Shown here piece after piece: positions 26,812 to 35,858 of a stretch of DNA of 64,000 bases. The translations under genes and the position numbers were made by a program. Each line of letters starts with the position of its first letter. Position 1 is the first letter of the stretch. Source of the DNA: Bog-473 sp963744935 (GTDB lineage Bacteria; Actinomycetota; Acidimicrobiia; Acidimicrobiales; RAAP-2); the NCBI GenBank assembly GCA_963744935.1, contig CAVUVM010000001.1, forward strand, positions 186,001-250,000. Reading direction: 5' to 3'. The notes beneath the pieces are model-generated. The model saw nothing but the letters and a program-made list of their open reading frames with translations. It was not told the origin of the DNA and searched no databases.

Positions 26812-28041
26812 TCACGGCTCCACCATCTTGCGCACCCTGGTCATGGCGAGCCCACCCGTCACGGCCGCGATGGCAAGGAGAACCAAGACGGGTCCGATGA
26901 CGCTGCTGGCCGGCTCCCGTAGCTGGTCGAGGCGCCCGAAGCCGACCAGCGCCCACCCGTTCGGCGTCCCGAGTGCCAGCACCTGGAAGACGTCGGGGAG
27001 CGAGCCGGACGGGAGGAGGTTTCCCCCGAGCAGAGCGAGGAACAGGCCGACCAGCAGGGTGATCCCAAAGGCCTGCTGCTCCGTCTTGGCCAGCGACGTC
27101 AAGAAGACGCCGATGCCACACATCGCGACGGTGGCGGCCACGCACATGAGCAGGACGCCGAGGGGGCTTCCCCAGTCGGCACCGAAGGCAAAGGTCGTGA
27201 CACCCCAGATGACGAAGATGGTGGCAAGTCCCGTCACGAAGATCGCCAGCAGCTTCCCGAGCACGATCGTCGTCGGGCGCACAGGTGCCGCAGTCACCCT
27301 GGCCAGCGTGCCCGCCGACCGCTCCATCAAGAGCGATCGCATGCCGAGGCCGCTCCCGATGAAGAGGAACACCACCGCGATGTTCGGTGCGAAAAAGTTC
27401 AGGTTGACCTTTCCGCCGTGCCCGACGTTCTGCGTCGTGATGGCGACGGTGGCAGAACCCGCGTCCGTGCTTCGACCGGACCCGCCTGACGCCGACCGCG
27501 CCGTCGTCTCGGCTGCCGTCGTCACGGCCGCCGTCGTCTCGGCTGGCGCCGCTGCCGTCGTTCCATTCCCGTCATGTGGCACTCTCGCCGCGAACAACAC
27601 ACTCGAGAGTCCGGCGGCCACGGACTCGGCGTACTCCTGCCCGAGCTGCGACGTCCCCCTGGTCACCACGTCGAAACCCGGCGTGGTGGTCGCACCGGGA
27701 TCGACGATCGGGACGAGAAGACTGTTCAGGTGCAGCTGATCGTCGAGAAGGGCCACTCCACCGTCGAGCTGACCGTTCGCCACGGCGTCCTTAACGGCCT
27801 GCTGGCTTGGCATCATGACCACCGTCACCCCCGCCGGCAGTTGGCTCGCTCGCACCGCAGCCGCCATGAGCTGGGGCGAGGCGCCCGACACGCCAATATG
27901 CACTGATGTCGTCTCGGCCCCACCGGCGAACGAGAGCCCGAGGACCGCCGACATCAACAGTGGCGCCGCCAGGCACCCGATGAGGACGGAGCGATCACGC
28001 AGCCGCCGGCGGAGCTCGTTGAGCGCAATGACGCGGATCAA
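26812..28041 (-). CDS. ABC-2 type transporter permease
   Basis: 409 residues, same plan as the downstream permease: N-terminal helix (SVLIGCLAAPLLMSAVLGLS), large outside domain, MERSAGTLARVTAAPVRPTT coupling loop, and C-terminal helices. The outside domain has a Thr/Ala-rich linker of short repeats (ETTAAVTTAAETTARSA) encoded by repeated GCCGTCGTCTCGGCTG blocks near 27500-27545. Its ATG overlaps the ATPase stop. Forms the heterodimeric channel with the 25764 product. Confidence 0.85.
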   Translation of the reverse strand: MIRVIALNELRRRLRDRSVLIGCLAAPLLMSAVLGLSFAGGAETTSVHIGVSGASPQLMAAAVRASQLPAGVTVVMMPSQQAVKDAVANGQLDGGVALLDDQLHLNSLLVPIVDPGATTTPGFDVVTRGTSQLGQEYAESVAAGLSSVLFAARVPHDGNGTTAAAPAETTAAVTTAAETTARSASGGSGRSTDAGSATVAITTQNVGHGGKVNLNFFAPNIAVVFLFIGSGLGMRSLLMERSAGTLARVTAAPVRPTTIVLGKLLAIFVTGLATIFVIWGVTTFAFGADWGSPLGVLLMCVAATVAMCGIGVFLTSLAKTEQQAFGITLLVGLFLALLGGNLLPSGSLPDVFQVLALGTPNGWALVGFGRLDQLREPASSVIGPVLVLLAIAAVTGGLAMTRVRKMVEP

Positions 28042-29003
28042 TCGCGCAGCTCTTTGCCGGTGAGGCTCAAGAAGACGTCTTCGAGATTTGCCGACCGCAC
28101 TTCGACGCCGATCAGCTCAATCCGCTGTCGCGCCGCCACCGCGACGACCGCAGGGAGCACGGCAGGCCCGTGGTCGGTGGTGAGCTCGAGATGGGTGTCC
28201 ACCTCGTTGACGTCGTGAACGTCGTCGAGCGGACGGCACGCCGCAGCAAGCTCATCGAGATCTGCTTCCGCGCACGAGAGGTGGACCTTGTCACGACCGC
28301 CGTGCGTGGCGATCAGCGCGGCGGCTGTCCCTTCGGCGATCAGGTGCCCGTCATCGATGATCCCGATGCGGTCGCACAGCTTGGCTGCCTCTTCCATGTA
28401 ATGGGTCGTGTAGAGGACCGCGATCCCCAGTTGCGAGACCGTCTCCAAGATGGCGTTGCGGCTCTGCGGGTCGACCCCCACGGTCGGTTCGTCCAGGACG
28501 AGCAGTTTGGGCTGGTGGAGCAGGCCGGCCGCCATGTTGGCGCGCCGCTTCATACCCCCCGAATAGGTGCCGATCCGGTCTTTCCCTCGGTCCGCGAGAC
28601 CGACGAGAGCCAGCGTCTCGGCGATGCGGCCCTCGAGCTCCTTGCCCGAGAGACCGTAGAGCTGGCCGAAGAAGGTCAGGTTCTCGGCGGCGCTGAGATC
28701 CGGGTACAGCGCAAGGTCCTGGGGCACGTACCCGATGGCCGCCTTCGCCTCGAGGGTGCCGCCTTCGAACCCGTCAACGCAGACGTCCCCCTCGTCAGGG
28801 AGCGTGAGCCCGCACAACATGGAGATGGTTGTGGTCTTCCCCGCGCCGTTCGGCCCGAGGAGGCCGAAGCACTCACCTTCGGCGATGGAGAAGGACACGC
28901 CGTCAACCGCCAGCCGGTCCCCGTATCGTTTGCGGAGGCCCTCGCATGACAGCATCGGCCGAAGCCCGGTCGCCGTCTCGACGCTTCCGACCGCCTCCTG
29001 CAT
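28038..29003 (-). CDS. ABC transporter ATP-binding protein (DrrA/NatA-like)
   Basis: 321 residues. Walker A LLGPNGAGKTTTISM, Q-loop GYVPQDLALYPDLSA, signature YSGGMKRRANMAAGLL, Walker B LLVLDEPTVGVDPQ and switch His in LYTTHYMEEA. The ~90-residue C-terminal extension ending NLEDVFLSLTGKELRD is typical of drug/lipid exporter ATPases. A good site (GGAGGG) precedes the ATG. Box A copies lie 19 and 141 bp upstream. Confidence 0.93.
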   Translation of the reverse strand: MQEAVGSVETATGLRPMLSCEGLRKRYGDRLAVDGVSFSIAEGECFGLLGPNGAGKTTTISMLCGLTLPDEGDVCVDGFEGGTLEAKAAIGYVPQDLALYPDLSAAENLTFFGQLYGLSGKELEGRIAETLALVGLADRGKDRIGTYSGGMKRRANMAAGLLHQPKLLVLDEPTVGVDPQSRNAILETVSQLGIAVLYTTHYMEEAAKLCDRIGIIDDGHLIAEGTAAALIATHGGRDKVHLSCAEADLDELAAACRPLDDVHDVNEVDTHLELTTDHGPAVLPAVVAVAARQRIELIGVEVRSANLEDVFLSLTGKELRD

Positions 29004-29021
29004 CGCACCCTCCGGAAAGAG

Positions 29022-29039
29022 AAAAGAGGACCCTCTTTT
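29022..29039 (-). promoter_or_regulatory. palindromic box A variant
   Basis: AAAAGAGG-AC-CCTCTTTT is a perfect 8-bp inverted repeat, 19 bp upstream of the ABC ATPase start and so downstream of or overlapping its promoter. Good candidate operator. Confidence 0.6.
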
Positions 29040-29143
29040 TTCAGGCTAGCAGACCGAGTGTGGGCGGATCAGTCGGTGCCCGGAGTCTCAGCTTGCAGCG
29101 TGAATTGATCGGCTGACCCCTTCGGGACAGTTGGCCCGAACAG

Positions 29144-29160
29144 AAAAGAGTGTGATGAAT
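29144..29160 (-). promoter_or_regulatory. box A half-match
   Basis: AAAAGAGTGTGATGAAT; the AAAAGAGTGT half is identical to the sites at 1855 and 33954, the other half diverges. Reads toward the ABC exporter. Confidence 0.45.
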
Positions 29161-29250
29161 AAGCGGTCAGTTGAGGGCGTCGCCGACGAGCCGCCGCAAG
29201 CCGGAGCGGTTTCGAATCGCGACGTCGCTCCCCGACTCGCTCAAGGAGAC

Positions 29251-29268
29251 ATTTGAGGATACTCTTTC
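29251..29268 (+). promoter_or_regulatory. box A site of the thiolase operon
   Basis: ATTTGAGGATACTCTTTC, 46 bp before the thiolase GTG; shares AGGATACTCTTTC exactly with the site upstream of the dehydratase gene (53993-54009, opposite strand). Confidence 0.6.
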
Positions 29269-29313
29269 TCGCGACCGGGCAGCCCGGACCCGACCAGGAT
29301 CGAGGACGACGAC

Positions 29314-30552
29314 GTGACCGAAGCGTGGATCATTGACGCCTGCCGCACACCGCGTGGCATCGGCAAGGTCGGCAAGGGTGGGCTCACCGGCCTGCACCCC
29401 CAGGTCCTCGGCGCCACCGTGCTGCGCGCGGTGGCCGAGCGCAACGGGCTCGATACCGCAGACGTCGATGACATCGTCTGGGGCACGTCCATGCAGGTTG
29501 GATCCCAGGGTGGCGACCTCGGGCGCATGGCAGCGCTCGATGCGGGCTACGCCACCACGGCCAGCGGTGTCACCCTCGACCGCTTCTGCGGCTCCGGCAT
29601 CTCGGCGGTCAACTTCGCCGCCGCCTCCCTCATGGCCGGCATGGAGGACGTCGTCATCGCCGGTGGCACGGAGATGATGTCGTCGTACGCGGCAAACGTG
29701 TCCAAGTCACGTTCCCCGTTTCTCGACAGCGGGAACGACCACCTGCGTGCCATCCACCCCCAGACCAATCAGGGCGTCGCCGCCGACGCCATCGCGACCC
29801 TGGAGAAGATCGACCGTCGGGCCGTGGACGAGCTCGCGGCGGAGTCGCAGCGCCGGGCTGAGGTGGCCATCAAGGAAGGGCGCTTCGACAAGTCCCTCGT
29901 GACGGTGCTCAACGTCGACGGGACGGTGGCGCTGGAGCGGGACGAGTACCCCCGCCCCGGCACTACCGCTGATGCGCTGGCCAACCTCCCCTCTTCCTTC
30001 GAGGCGCTGGCTGACATCCCTCTCGACGAGAACGGCACGACCTACCGCGGCCTGGTACTCCAGAAGTTCCCCGGCCTCGAGATCGACCACGTCCATCACG
30101 CCGGCAACTCATCAGGGGTCGTCGACGGGGCGGCTGCCCTGCTGCTGACCACGCCCGCCTATGCGACGACGCACGGGCTGCGGCCCCGGGCCCGCATCGT
30201 CGCCACGGCCAACATCGGCGACGACCCCACCCTGATGCTGAACGCCCCGGTCCCGGCGACCAAGAAGGTCCTCGCCAAGGCCGGCATGTCGCTCAGTGAC
30301 ATCGACCTGTTCGAGGTCAACGAGGCCTTCGCCGTCGTTCCCGAGAAGTACATCAGAGACCTCGAGATCGACCGCGAGAAGATCAACGTCAACGGAGGTG
30401 CGATCGCCTTGGGCCACCCCATCGGGGCGACGGGCTCCCTCCTGGTGGGCACGGCGCTCGACGAGCTCGAGCGCCGTGATCAACAGATTGCCCTCATCAC
30501 CATGTGCGCCGGCGGCGGCATGGCACCAGCAGTCATCATCGAGCGCCTCTAG
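29314..30552 (+). CDS. thiolase (acetyl-CoA acetyltransferase family)
   Basis: 412 residues with the full catalytic set: nucleophile Cys92 in DRFCGSGISAVNF, His368 in GGAIALGHPIGATGS and second Cys398 in TMCAGGGMAPA. Cleaves 3-ketoacyl-CoA with CoA in beta-oxidation or runs the reverse condensation. GTG start. Heads a plus-strand operon with an alpha/beta hydrolase and an acyl-CoA ligase. Confidence 0.94.
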   Translation: MTEAWIIDACRTPRGIGKVGKGGLTGLHPQVLGATVLRAVAERNGLDTADVDDIVWGTSMQVGSQGGDLGRMAALDAGYATTASGVTLDRFCGSGISAVNFAAASLMAGMEDVVIAGGTEMMSSYAANVSKSRSPFLDSGNDHLRAIHPQTNQGVAADAIATLEKIDRRAVDELAAESQRRAEVAIKEGRFDKSLVTVLNVDGTVALERDEYPRPGTTADALANLPSSFEALADIPLDENGTTYRGLVLQKFPGLEIDHVHHAGNSSGVVDGAAALLLTTPAYATTHGLRPRARIVATANIGDDPTLMLNAPVPATKKVLAKAGMSLSDIDLFEVNEAFAVVPEKYIRDLEIDREKINVNGGAIALGHPIGATGSLLVGTALDELERRDQQIALITMCAGGGMAPAVIIERL

Positions 30553-30579
30553 GGCGCGGTCGGCGTACCGGGCGCCCTG

Positions 30580-31518
30580 GTGACCACGCTGGCGGACACG
30601 CTGGACTCGGACGACTACGACGAGTTCGGTCTGCTCCACGAGAACGCAGCCGAATGGGACATCCCCTTCCACCAGCCCCCGGTGGTGCGCCGCGACACCT
30701 TCGAACTTCCCGGCGGTCAGGCACTCTCCTACCTGCGTTGGGGCGACGACGATCCCGAGCTCGTCTTCCTGCACGGCGGTGCCCAGAACGCGCACACGTG
30801 GGACACCGTCATGCTCGCCCTCGGCCAACCGGCTGTCGCCGTCGACCTTCCCGGTCACGGGCACTCCGACCGGCGCCCCGACCGTGATTACGGGCCCTGG
30901 CAGAACGCGGACGCCGTTGCCACGCTGATGGCGACAGTGGCGCCCGCCGCCCGCTGCGTCATCGGCATGTCTCTCGGCGGGGCCACGACGATCCGCCTGG
31001 CTGCGCAGCGACCCGATCTGTGCCCTCGGGCTGTGTTCGTCGACGTCACGCCGCAGATCAACGACCCCTCGCGCCAGCTCACCACGGCCGAGCGCGGGAC
31101 GGTGTCGCTCATTGCGGGGCCACCGATCTATGACACCTTCGAGGAGATGGCGGACGCTGCCGTCGCGCTGAGCCCATACCGCGGCGCAGCGGGCGTCCGG
31201 CGCGGCGTCCGCCACAACGCCCAGCGCCTCGAGGACGGACGCTGGACCTGGCGCTACGACCTCTTCGGGCCGTCAGACGACGGGGGTCCGAGCCGTTGGG
31301 TCGACTTCACTCCATTGTGGGAGGACGTGAGCGCGATCACTTCGCCAACTCTCTTCGTACACGGCGGCCTGTCCCCGTTCGTACTCGATGAGGACTTAGC
31401 GGAGATGCGCCGGCGGCTCCCTTCGCTCGAGGTCGTGGTCGTGGACGGGGCGGGCCACGCGGTGCAGAGCGACCAGCCGCTCGTGCTGGCCGACCTCATC
31501 CGCGGCTTCGCCTGGTGA
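30580..31518 (+). CDS. alpha/beta-fold hydrolase
   Basis: 312 residues. Oxyanion segment VFLHGGAQNAHTW, nucleophile elbow GMSLGGATT, and catalytic His in GAGHAVQSDQP. The LPGHGHSDRRPDRDYG strand is typical of the epoxide/C-C-bond/ester hydrolase group. Lies 27 bp after the thiolase and overlaps the next gene (GTGA). Probably opens an ester or a ring-cleavage product before CoA activation. Confidence 0.85.
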   Translation: MTTLADTLDSDDYDEFGLLHENAAEWDIPFHQPPVVRRDTFELPGGQALSYLRWGDDDPELVFLHGGAQNAHTWDTVMLALGQPAVAVDLPGHGHSDRRPDRDYGPWQNADAVATLMATVAPAARCVIGMSLGGATTIRLAAQRPDLCPRAVFVDVTPQINDPSRQLTTAERGTVSLIAGPPIYDTFEEMADAAVALSPYRGAAGVRRGVRHNAQRLEDGRWTWRYDLFGPSDDGGPSRWVDFTPLWEDVSAITSPTLFVHGGLSPFVLDEDLAEMRRRLPSLEVVVVDGAGHAVQSDQPLVLADLIRGFAW

Positions 31519-33125
31519 CGTCCGGCGGTCCCATCGCACCGGGACGAGTTGCCCGCGACGCCCTGCGCGACGTGTGGCGCGCCGGCGGCGCCTATCCGGG
31601 CCTGACCATCGGAGAGGCCATCGTCGAAGGGTGCAGCGCCCACACGGACGACCACATTGTCTTCGTGCGGGTCGATGGCGGGACGACGACGGTGACCCTC
31701 GGAGAGCTTCTCGAACGCGCCACCGACCGTGCGGCGCGGCTGGCGGCAGCCGGCGTGTCCCCGGGGGACACAGTCCTGGTCCAGACCCCCGCTGACCTGT
31801 CAGGCTCCGAGGTCCTGATCGGCGTCTGGCTCCTCCACGCCGTCGCCGTCCCGATTGCGACGACTGCGACCGCGACGGAGGTCGCACACGCCATGCGCGA
31901 GACCAACGCGGCCGGTGTCATCGCGGCGCCGGCCTGGCGCGGGCGCGATCTGCTCACGCCGATCATCGAGGCGGGACGGCACCGGAACCTCCGCTACACG
32001 ATCGTGCTCGGCACCACTGCGGCTCCGGGCGCCGTGGCCCTCGACGCCGTGTCACCCGGGTCGTCAGACCTCCCGCTCCGGCGGCGCCCCGATCCGTCCT
32101 CGGTGGCCTGCATCATGTACACGTCGGGGTCGACCGCGGCGCCCAAGGGCGTGCGGCACAGCCACGAGACGCTGTTGTGCGGGCTGACCGCCGTGCCCGC
32201 CGACACCACCACCCGCATGCTCGCCACCTTCCCCGCCGGACACGTCGCCTCGCTCCTCGGGCTTCTCCGCCCGTTGACCGCCGGCGGGAGGACCGTGGTC
32301 ATGGACCGCTGGAGCGCCCGCACCGCGGCCGGGCTCATCGAGGCGCACCGGATCACCGCGAGCGCCGGGACGCCGTTCTTCCTCTCGACCCTGCTCGACG
32401 AGGCCGCACGCTCGGGCCGGGACATCTCCTCGTTGCGACGCTTTCTCTGTGGCGCTGCCGCCGTCCCGCCGGCGCTCGTCCAGCGCAGCGAGGACGCCGG
32501 GATCGTCACCTGGCGCACCTACGGGTCGACCGAGCACCCGGCCATCAGCTCGGGAACGCCGGTCGACCCGCCCGACAAGCGACGGCTCACCGACGGCCGG
32601 CTGACGCCGGGCAACGAAGTACGGATCCTGCGTGAGAACGGCAGTGAGGTGGCGACCGGCGAGGAGGGTGAGATCGTGGCGCGCGGGCCCAAGCAGTTCC
32701 TGGGCTACCAGGACGCGGCGGCCGACGAGTCGGCGTTCGTCCACGAGACGTGGTTCCGCACGGGCGATCTGGGCCACTTCGATGCGGACGGCTACCTCGT
32801 CGTCACGGACAGGGTCAAGGACGTCATCATCCGCGGCGGGGAGAACATCTCGGCTCGCGAGGTCGAGGATGTCCTCGCTGGCCACGAGGCAGTGGCGGAG
32901 GTCGCCGTGTGCGCCGCACCCGACGAGGTGTGGGGCGAGGTGGTCTGTGCCGTCGTGGTCCCGAGGCGCAGCCATCCGGCGCCGAGCCTCGACGACCTGC
33001 GCGAGGTCGCGGCCGCATCGGGCCTGGCCGCCCACAAGGCCCCGTCGCGCGTCGTGCTCGCCGATGCCCTTCCTCGCACCGCGGCGGGCAAGGTCCGCAA
33101 GCGCGATCTTCGGTCACTCCTCTGA
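31515..33125 (+). CDS. acyl-CoA synthetase (AMP-binding)
   Basis: 536 residues. P-loop IMYTSGSTAAPKGVRHSH, WRTYGSTEHP, hinge YLVVTDRVKDVIIRGGENIS and C-terminal catalytic lysine in PRTAAGKVRKRDL. Resembles cyclohexanecarboxylate- or medium-chain acid-CoA ligases. Coupled to the hydrolase upstream, which could release the acid that this enzyme activates. Confidence 0.9.
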   Translation: MTSGGPIAPGRVARDALRDVWRAGGAYPGLTIGEAIVEGCSAHTDDHIVFVRVDGGTTTVTLGELLERATDRAARLAAAGVSPGDTVLVQTPADLSGSEVLIGVWLLHAVAVPIATTATATEVAHAMRETNAAGVIAAPAWRGRDLLTPIIEAGRHRNLRYTIVLGTTAAPGAVALDAVSPGSSDLPLRRRPDPSSVACIMYTSGSTAAPKGVRHSHETLLCGLTAVPADTTTRMLATFPAGHVASLLGLLRPLTAGGRTVVMDRWSARTAAGLIEAHRITASAGTPFFLSTLLDEAARSGRDISSLRRFLCGAAAVPPALVQRSEDAGIVTWRTYGSTEHPAISSGTPVDPPDKRRLTDGRLTPGNEVRILRENGSEVATGEEGEIVARGPKQFLGYQDAAADESAFVHETWFRTGDLGHFDADGYLVVTDRVKDVIIRGGENISAREVEDVLAGHEAVAEVAVCAAPDEVWGEVVCAVVVPRRSHPAPSLDDLREVAAASGLAAHKAPSRVVLADALPRTAAGKVRKRDLRSLL

Positions 33126-33135
33126 CGGCCACTCG

Positions 33136-33915
33136 TCAGCGGTACTGCGTCTCCCTCTTCTCGCGTGGCATGCGGACATCGCCCGGTGCGGGATTGCCGA
33201 TCTGCGTGTAGGAGAGCCCGTTGTGGATCGCCGCCGCGCGGGGCATCTCGAGCGATTCCCAGATAGCCCGCACCGTGCCCTGGATCGCCTTGGGTTCGCG
33301 CCGTGCAATGGACGCCGCGATTTCCCGCGCCCGGTCGCGCAGCTGCTCGCGCGGCACGATCTCGCTGACGAGGCCGATGCGCAGGGCGGTCTCCGCGGTG
33401 ATGCGTTCCTCGTTGCCCATGAGCGCCCACCGCAGGACTTCCCCGAGAGGGATACCCCGGTGCAGCATCCCGATCGGCTCGAGCGCGCTGACGATGCCCA
33501 CGCTGGCGTGCGGGTCGAAGAAGACGGCGTCCTCGGAGCAGATGATGATGTCTGACTCGTTGAGGAAGTACTGCGCGCCGCCCGCAGCCATCCCGTGCAC
33601 TGCGGTGACCACCGGCTTCCACACCCGGTGCTTGAACTTGGGGGCCAGCGCCATGCCGGGGTCGAAGCCGTTCCAGACGTTGTCCGGGGTGAACCAGTCA
33701 CCGCCGGCCTTGACGTCGATCCCGGTGCAAAAGGCGCGCTCGCCGCTGGCCTGCAGGACGACGCAGTGGATGTCGTCGGTGTCGCGCACGGTCTCCCACG
33801 CCCACGTCAGGTCCTTGGCCATGGCCTCGTTGAAGGAGTTCAGGCTGTCCGGCCGGTTCAACGTGATGGTCGCCACGTTGTCGGCGACGTCGAACAGGAT
33901 GGTCTCTCGTTCCAT
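33136..33915 (-). CDS. enoyl-CoA hydratase/isomerase (crotonase)
   Basis: 259 residues. LNRPDSLNSFNEAM, oxyanion-hole RAFCTGIDVKAGG, AVHGMAAGGAQYFLNESDI, and a catalytic-region Glu in SALEPIGML. A good AGAGGAAG site precedes the ATG. Convergent with the ligase gene and divergent from the SDR at 34054; a box A site lies between the divergent pair. Confidence 0.9.
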   Translation of the reverse strand: MERETILFDVADNVATITLNRPDSLNSFNEAMAKDLTWAWETVRDTDDIHCVVLQASGERAFCTGIDVKAGGDWFTPDNVWNGFDPGMALAPKFKHRVWKPVVTAVHGMAAGGAQYFLNESDIIICSEDAVFFDPHASVGIVSALEPIGMLHRGIPLGEVLRWALMGNEERITAETALRIGLVSEIVPREQLRDRAREIAASIARREPKAIQGTVRAIWESLEMPRAAAIHNGLSYTQIGNPAPGDVRMPREKRETQYR

Positions 33916-33953
33916 GCTTCCTCTCCCTGCGGGCCGGGCGGCTCCGCGGCGCC

Positions 33954-33970
33954 AAATGGTACACTCTTTT
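33954..33970. promoter_or_regulatory. box A site, crotonase / SDR divergent promoter
   Basis: AAATGGTACACTCTTTT, reverse complement AAAAGAGTGTACCATTT, differing by one base from the site at 1855-1871, 32 kb away. 39 bp from the crotonase start and 84 bp from the SDR start. Confidence 0.65.
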
Positions 33971-34053
33971 CTCGGGTTGCGGCCGGGTGCCGCGCGCAGC
34001 CAGCATCACACACACCGCGTCGCGGACCGTTCGCAGACAGAGAGGAACACCGA

Positions 34054-34812
34054 GTGGAGATCCAGGGAAAGAAGGCCGTCATCGTCGGCGGCGCGTCGGG
34101 CATGGCAAAGGCTTCGGCCGAGCTGTTGCATCAGAAGGGCGCCGACGTCGCCATCCTCGACCTGCCGACGTCGGCCGGTGCCGAGGTGGCCAAGGAGCTC
34201 GGTGGCACGTTCCACGAGGTCGACATCCTGAACGACGATCAGGTCGAATCCGCGCTGGGCGACGCCGTGGCCGCGCTGGGCGGCCTGCACATCGCGGTGA
34301 ACACCGCCGGCGGAGGCACGGCCAAGCGCACCCTGAGCAAGGAGGGGCCACACCCGCTCGAGGACTTCCGCAAGATCATCGAGCTGAACCTCATCGGCAC
34401 CTTCAACCTGAACCGCCTCCAGGCGTTCCACATGTCGGCCAACGAACCCGAGGACGGTGAGCGCGGCGTCATCATCGACACCGCGTCCATCGCCGCCTTC
34501 GAGGGGCAGATCGGCCAGGTTTCGTACGCAGCCGCCAAGGCCGGCATCGTCGGCATGGTGTTCACCATGGCGCGCGACCTCGGCAGCCTCGGCATCCGCG
34601 CCATGGCCATCGCGCCAAGCCTCTTCAGCACGGGCCTCACCAAGGGCATCCCCGAGGAGTTCGCCAACCAGCTGACCAAGGACGCTGCGTTCCCCAAGCG
34701 TCTCGGCCGGCCCGAGGAGTACGGGAAGCTGGCCGTGGCCATCGTCGAGAACCCCATGCTCAACGGCCTCTGCATCCGTCTCGACGGCGGCACGCGTTTC
34801 GCCCCCAAGTAG
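34054..34812 (+). CDS. SDR-family 3-hydroxyacyl-CoA dehydrogenase
   Basis: 252 residues from GTG 34054 (GAGAGGAA upstream). Nucleotide loop VIVGGASGMAKASAELL, NTAGGGTAKRT, Ser/Tyr/Lys set in DTASIAAFEGQIGQVSYAAAK, ending LCIRLDGGTRFAPK. The pattern matches type-2 (HSD10-like) 3-hydroxyacyl-CoA or hydroxysteroid dehydrogenases. It could act after the divergent crotonase in beta-oxidation. Followed after 11 bp by an alpha/beta hydrolase. Confidence 0.9.
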   Translation: MEIQGKKAVIVGGASGMAKASAELLHQKGADVAILDLPTSAGAEVAKELGGTFHEVDILNDDQVESALGDAVAALGGLHIAVNTAGGGTAKRTLSKEGPHPLEDFRKIIELNLIGTFNLNRLQAFHMSANEPEDGERGVIIDTASIAAFEGQIGQVSYAAAKAGIVGMVFTMARDLGSLGIRAMAIAPSLFSTGLTKGIPEEFANQLTKDAAFPKRLGRPEEYGKLAVAIVENPMLNGLCIRLDGGTRFAPK

Positions 34813-34823
34813 GCGATCAGGGC

Positions 34824-35858
34824 GTGTCGGTGAGAGCGATCGACCTGCAGGTCGACGTCACCGCTGCCGCCGCTCTTGGTGAGCCCGCTCATGTGACGCT
34901 CACGGTGACGGTGCCTGACGAGCTGTCCGAGGATCCCGTCGTTTGCTTCGGCAAGCCCGGTGGGGGCTACGCGCGGGGCTACTACACCGAGGACCTGCCG
35001 GGACCGGCGTCGGGCGCGCAAGCCAGCTGGCATGCCGCACGCGGCTGGGTCTTCGTGTCGGTCGATCACCTGGGCGTGGGCGCCAGCTCGCAGCACGACC
35101 CCGAGCGGTTGTCGTACACGCCGGTGGTGGCGGCGAGCCAGGCCGCCGAGACCGAGGTGTTGCAGAGGCTGGCGGCGGGCACCCTGATTGACGGACTCGC
35201 CAAGGTCCCGGACCCGGTGACCATCGGCATCGGCCAGTCGATGGGCGGGTGCCTCACCATCGTGCAGCAGGGCCGTTTCCACTGCTACGACGGGATCGGG
35301 GTCCTCGGCTACAGCGCGCTGCACACGCACCCGCCCACTGCTCCGGGGACGCCCCCCATCGTCAGCCCGTGGATCCCGCGCGACGCCATGCCGTCCGACG
35401 GGATCTTCACCAACGGGCCGGCGCTCGACGACGCGGCCCGGAACGACATCGTGCGCATCGATGCGATGGCGTGGGGCTTCCACTACGACGACATCGACCC
35501 TGCCGTCGTCGCACGGGACCTCGACGATTTTCCCGCTCGGCACGGCGAGCTGCCGCCCTGGGCCTCGGCCACCGTCCCCATGACCGTGGCGCTGTGGTGC
35601 CTGGCGCCGGGGGCGGTGCTGCCCGAGGCGGCGGCTATCCGCTGTCCGGTGCTCGTCGCCTTGGGCGAACGTGACGTGCTCGTCGACCCGCGGGGCGAGC
35701 TGCGGGCCTACGAGGCTGCATCGAGCGTGGACTTCTTCGTCTGTCCACGGACGGGCCACATGCACAACTTCTCGGGGATGCGCGAGCTGTTCTGGCGGCG
35801 GATCGAGACGTGGGCGGAGTGGGTCCGAGCGGTGCGTGACGCGAAGGCGTCCGTGTGA
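34824..35858 (+). CDS. alpha/beta hydrolase-like protein
   Basis: 344 residues. A Ser nucleophile elbow GIGQSMGGCLTIVQQ, oxyanion region CFGKPGGGYARGYYTEDLPG and a C-terminal His in PRTGHMHNFSG support a serine hydrolase of the alpha/beta fold; the acid is likely Asp in LGERDVLVDPRG. No signal peptide. The lid region is not like known esterase groups, so substrate is open. Overlaps the thioesterase gene by 4 bases. Confidence 0.75.
   Translation: MSVRAIDLQVDVTAAAALGEPAHVTLTVTVPDELSEDPVVCFGKPGGGYARGYYTEDLPGPASGAQASWHAARGWVFVSVDHLGVGASSQHDPERLSYTPVVAASQAAETEVLQRLAAGTLIDGLAKVPDPVTIGIGQSMGGCLTIVQQGRFHCYDGIGVLGYSALHTHPPTAPGTPPIVSPWIPRDAMPSDGIFTNGPALDDAARNDIVRIDAMAWGFHYDDIDPAVVARDLDDFPARHGELPPWASATVPMTVALWCLAPGAVLPEAAAIRCPVLVALGERDVLVDPRGELRAYEAASSVDFFVCPRTGHMHNFSGMRELFWRRIETWAEWVRAVRDAKASV

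Larger units (their letters stand above)
29004..29313. other. 310-bp divergent intergenic region with three box A copies
   Basis: Separates the ABC exporter operon (minus) from the thiolase operon (plus). No gene is supported. It contains the palindromic box at 29022-29039, a box reading toward the exporter at 29144-29160 and one reading toward the thiolase at 29251-29268. Confidence 0.6.
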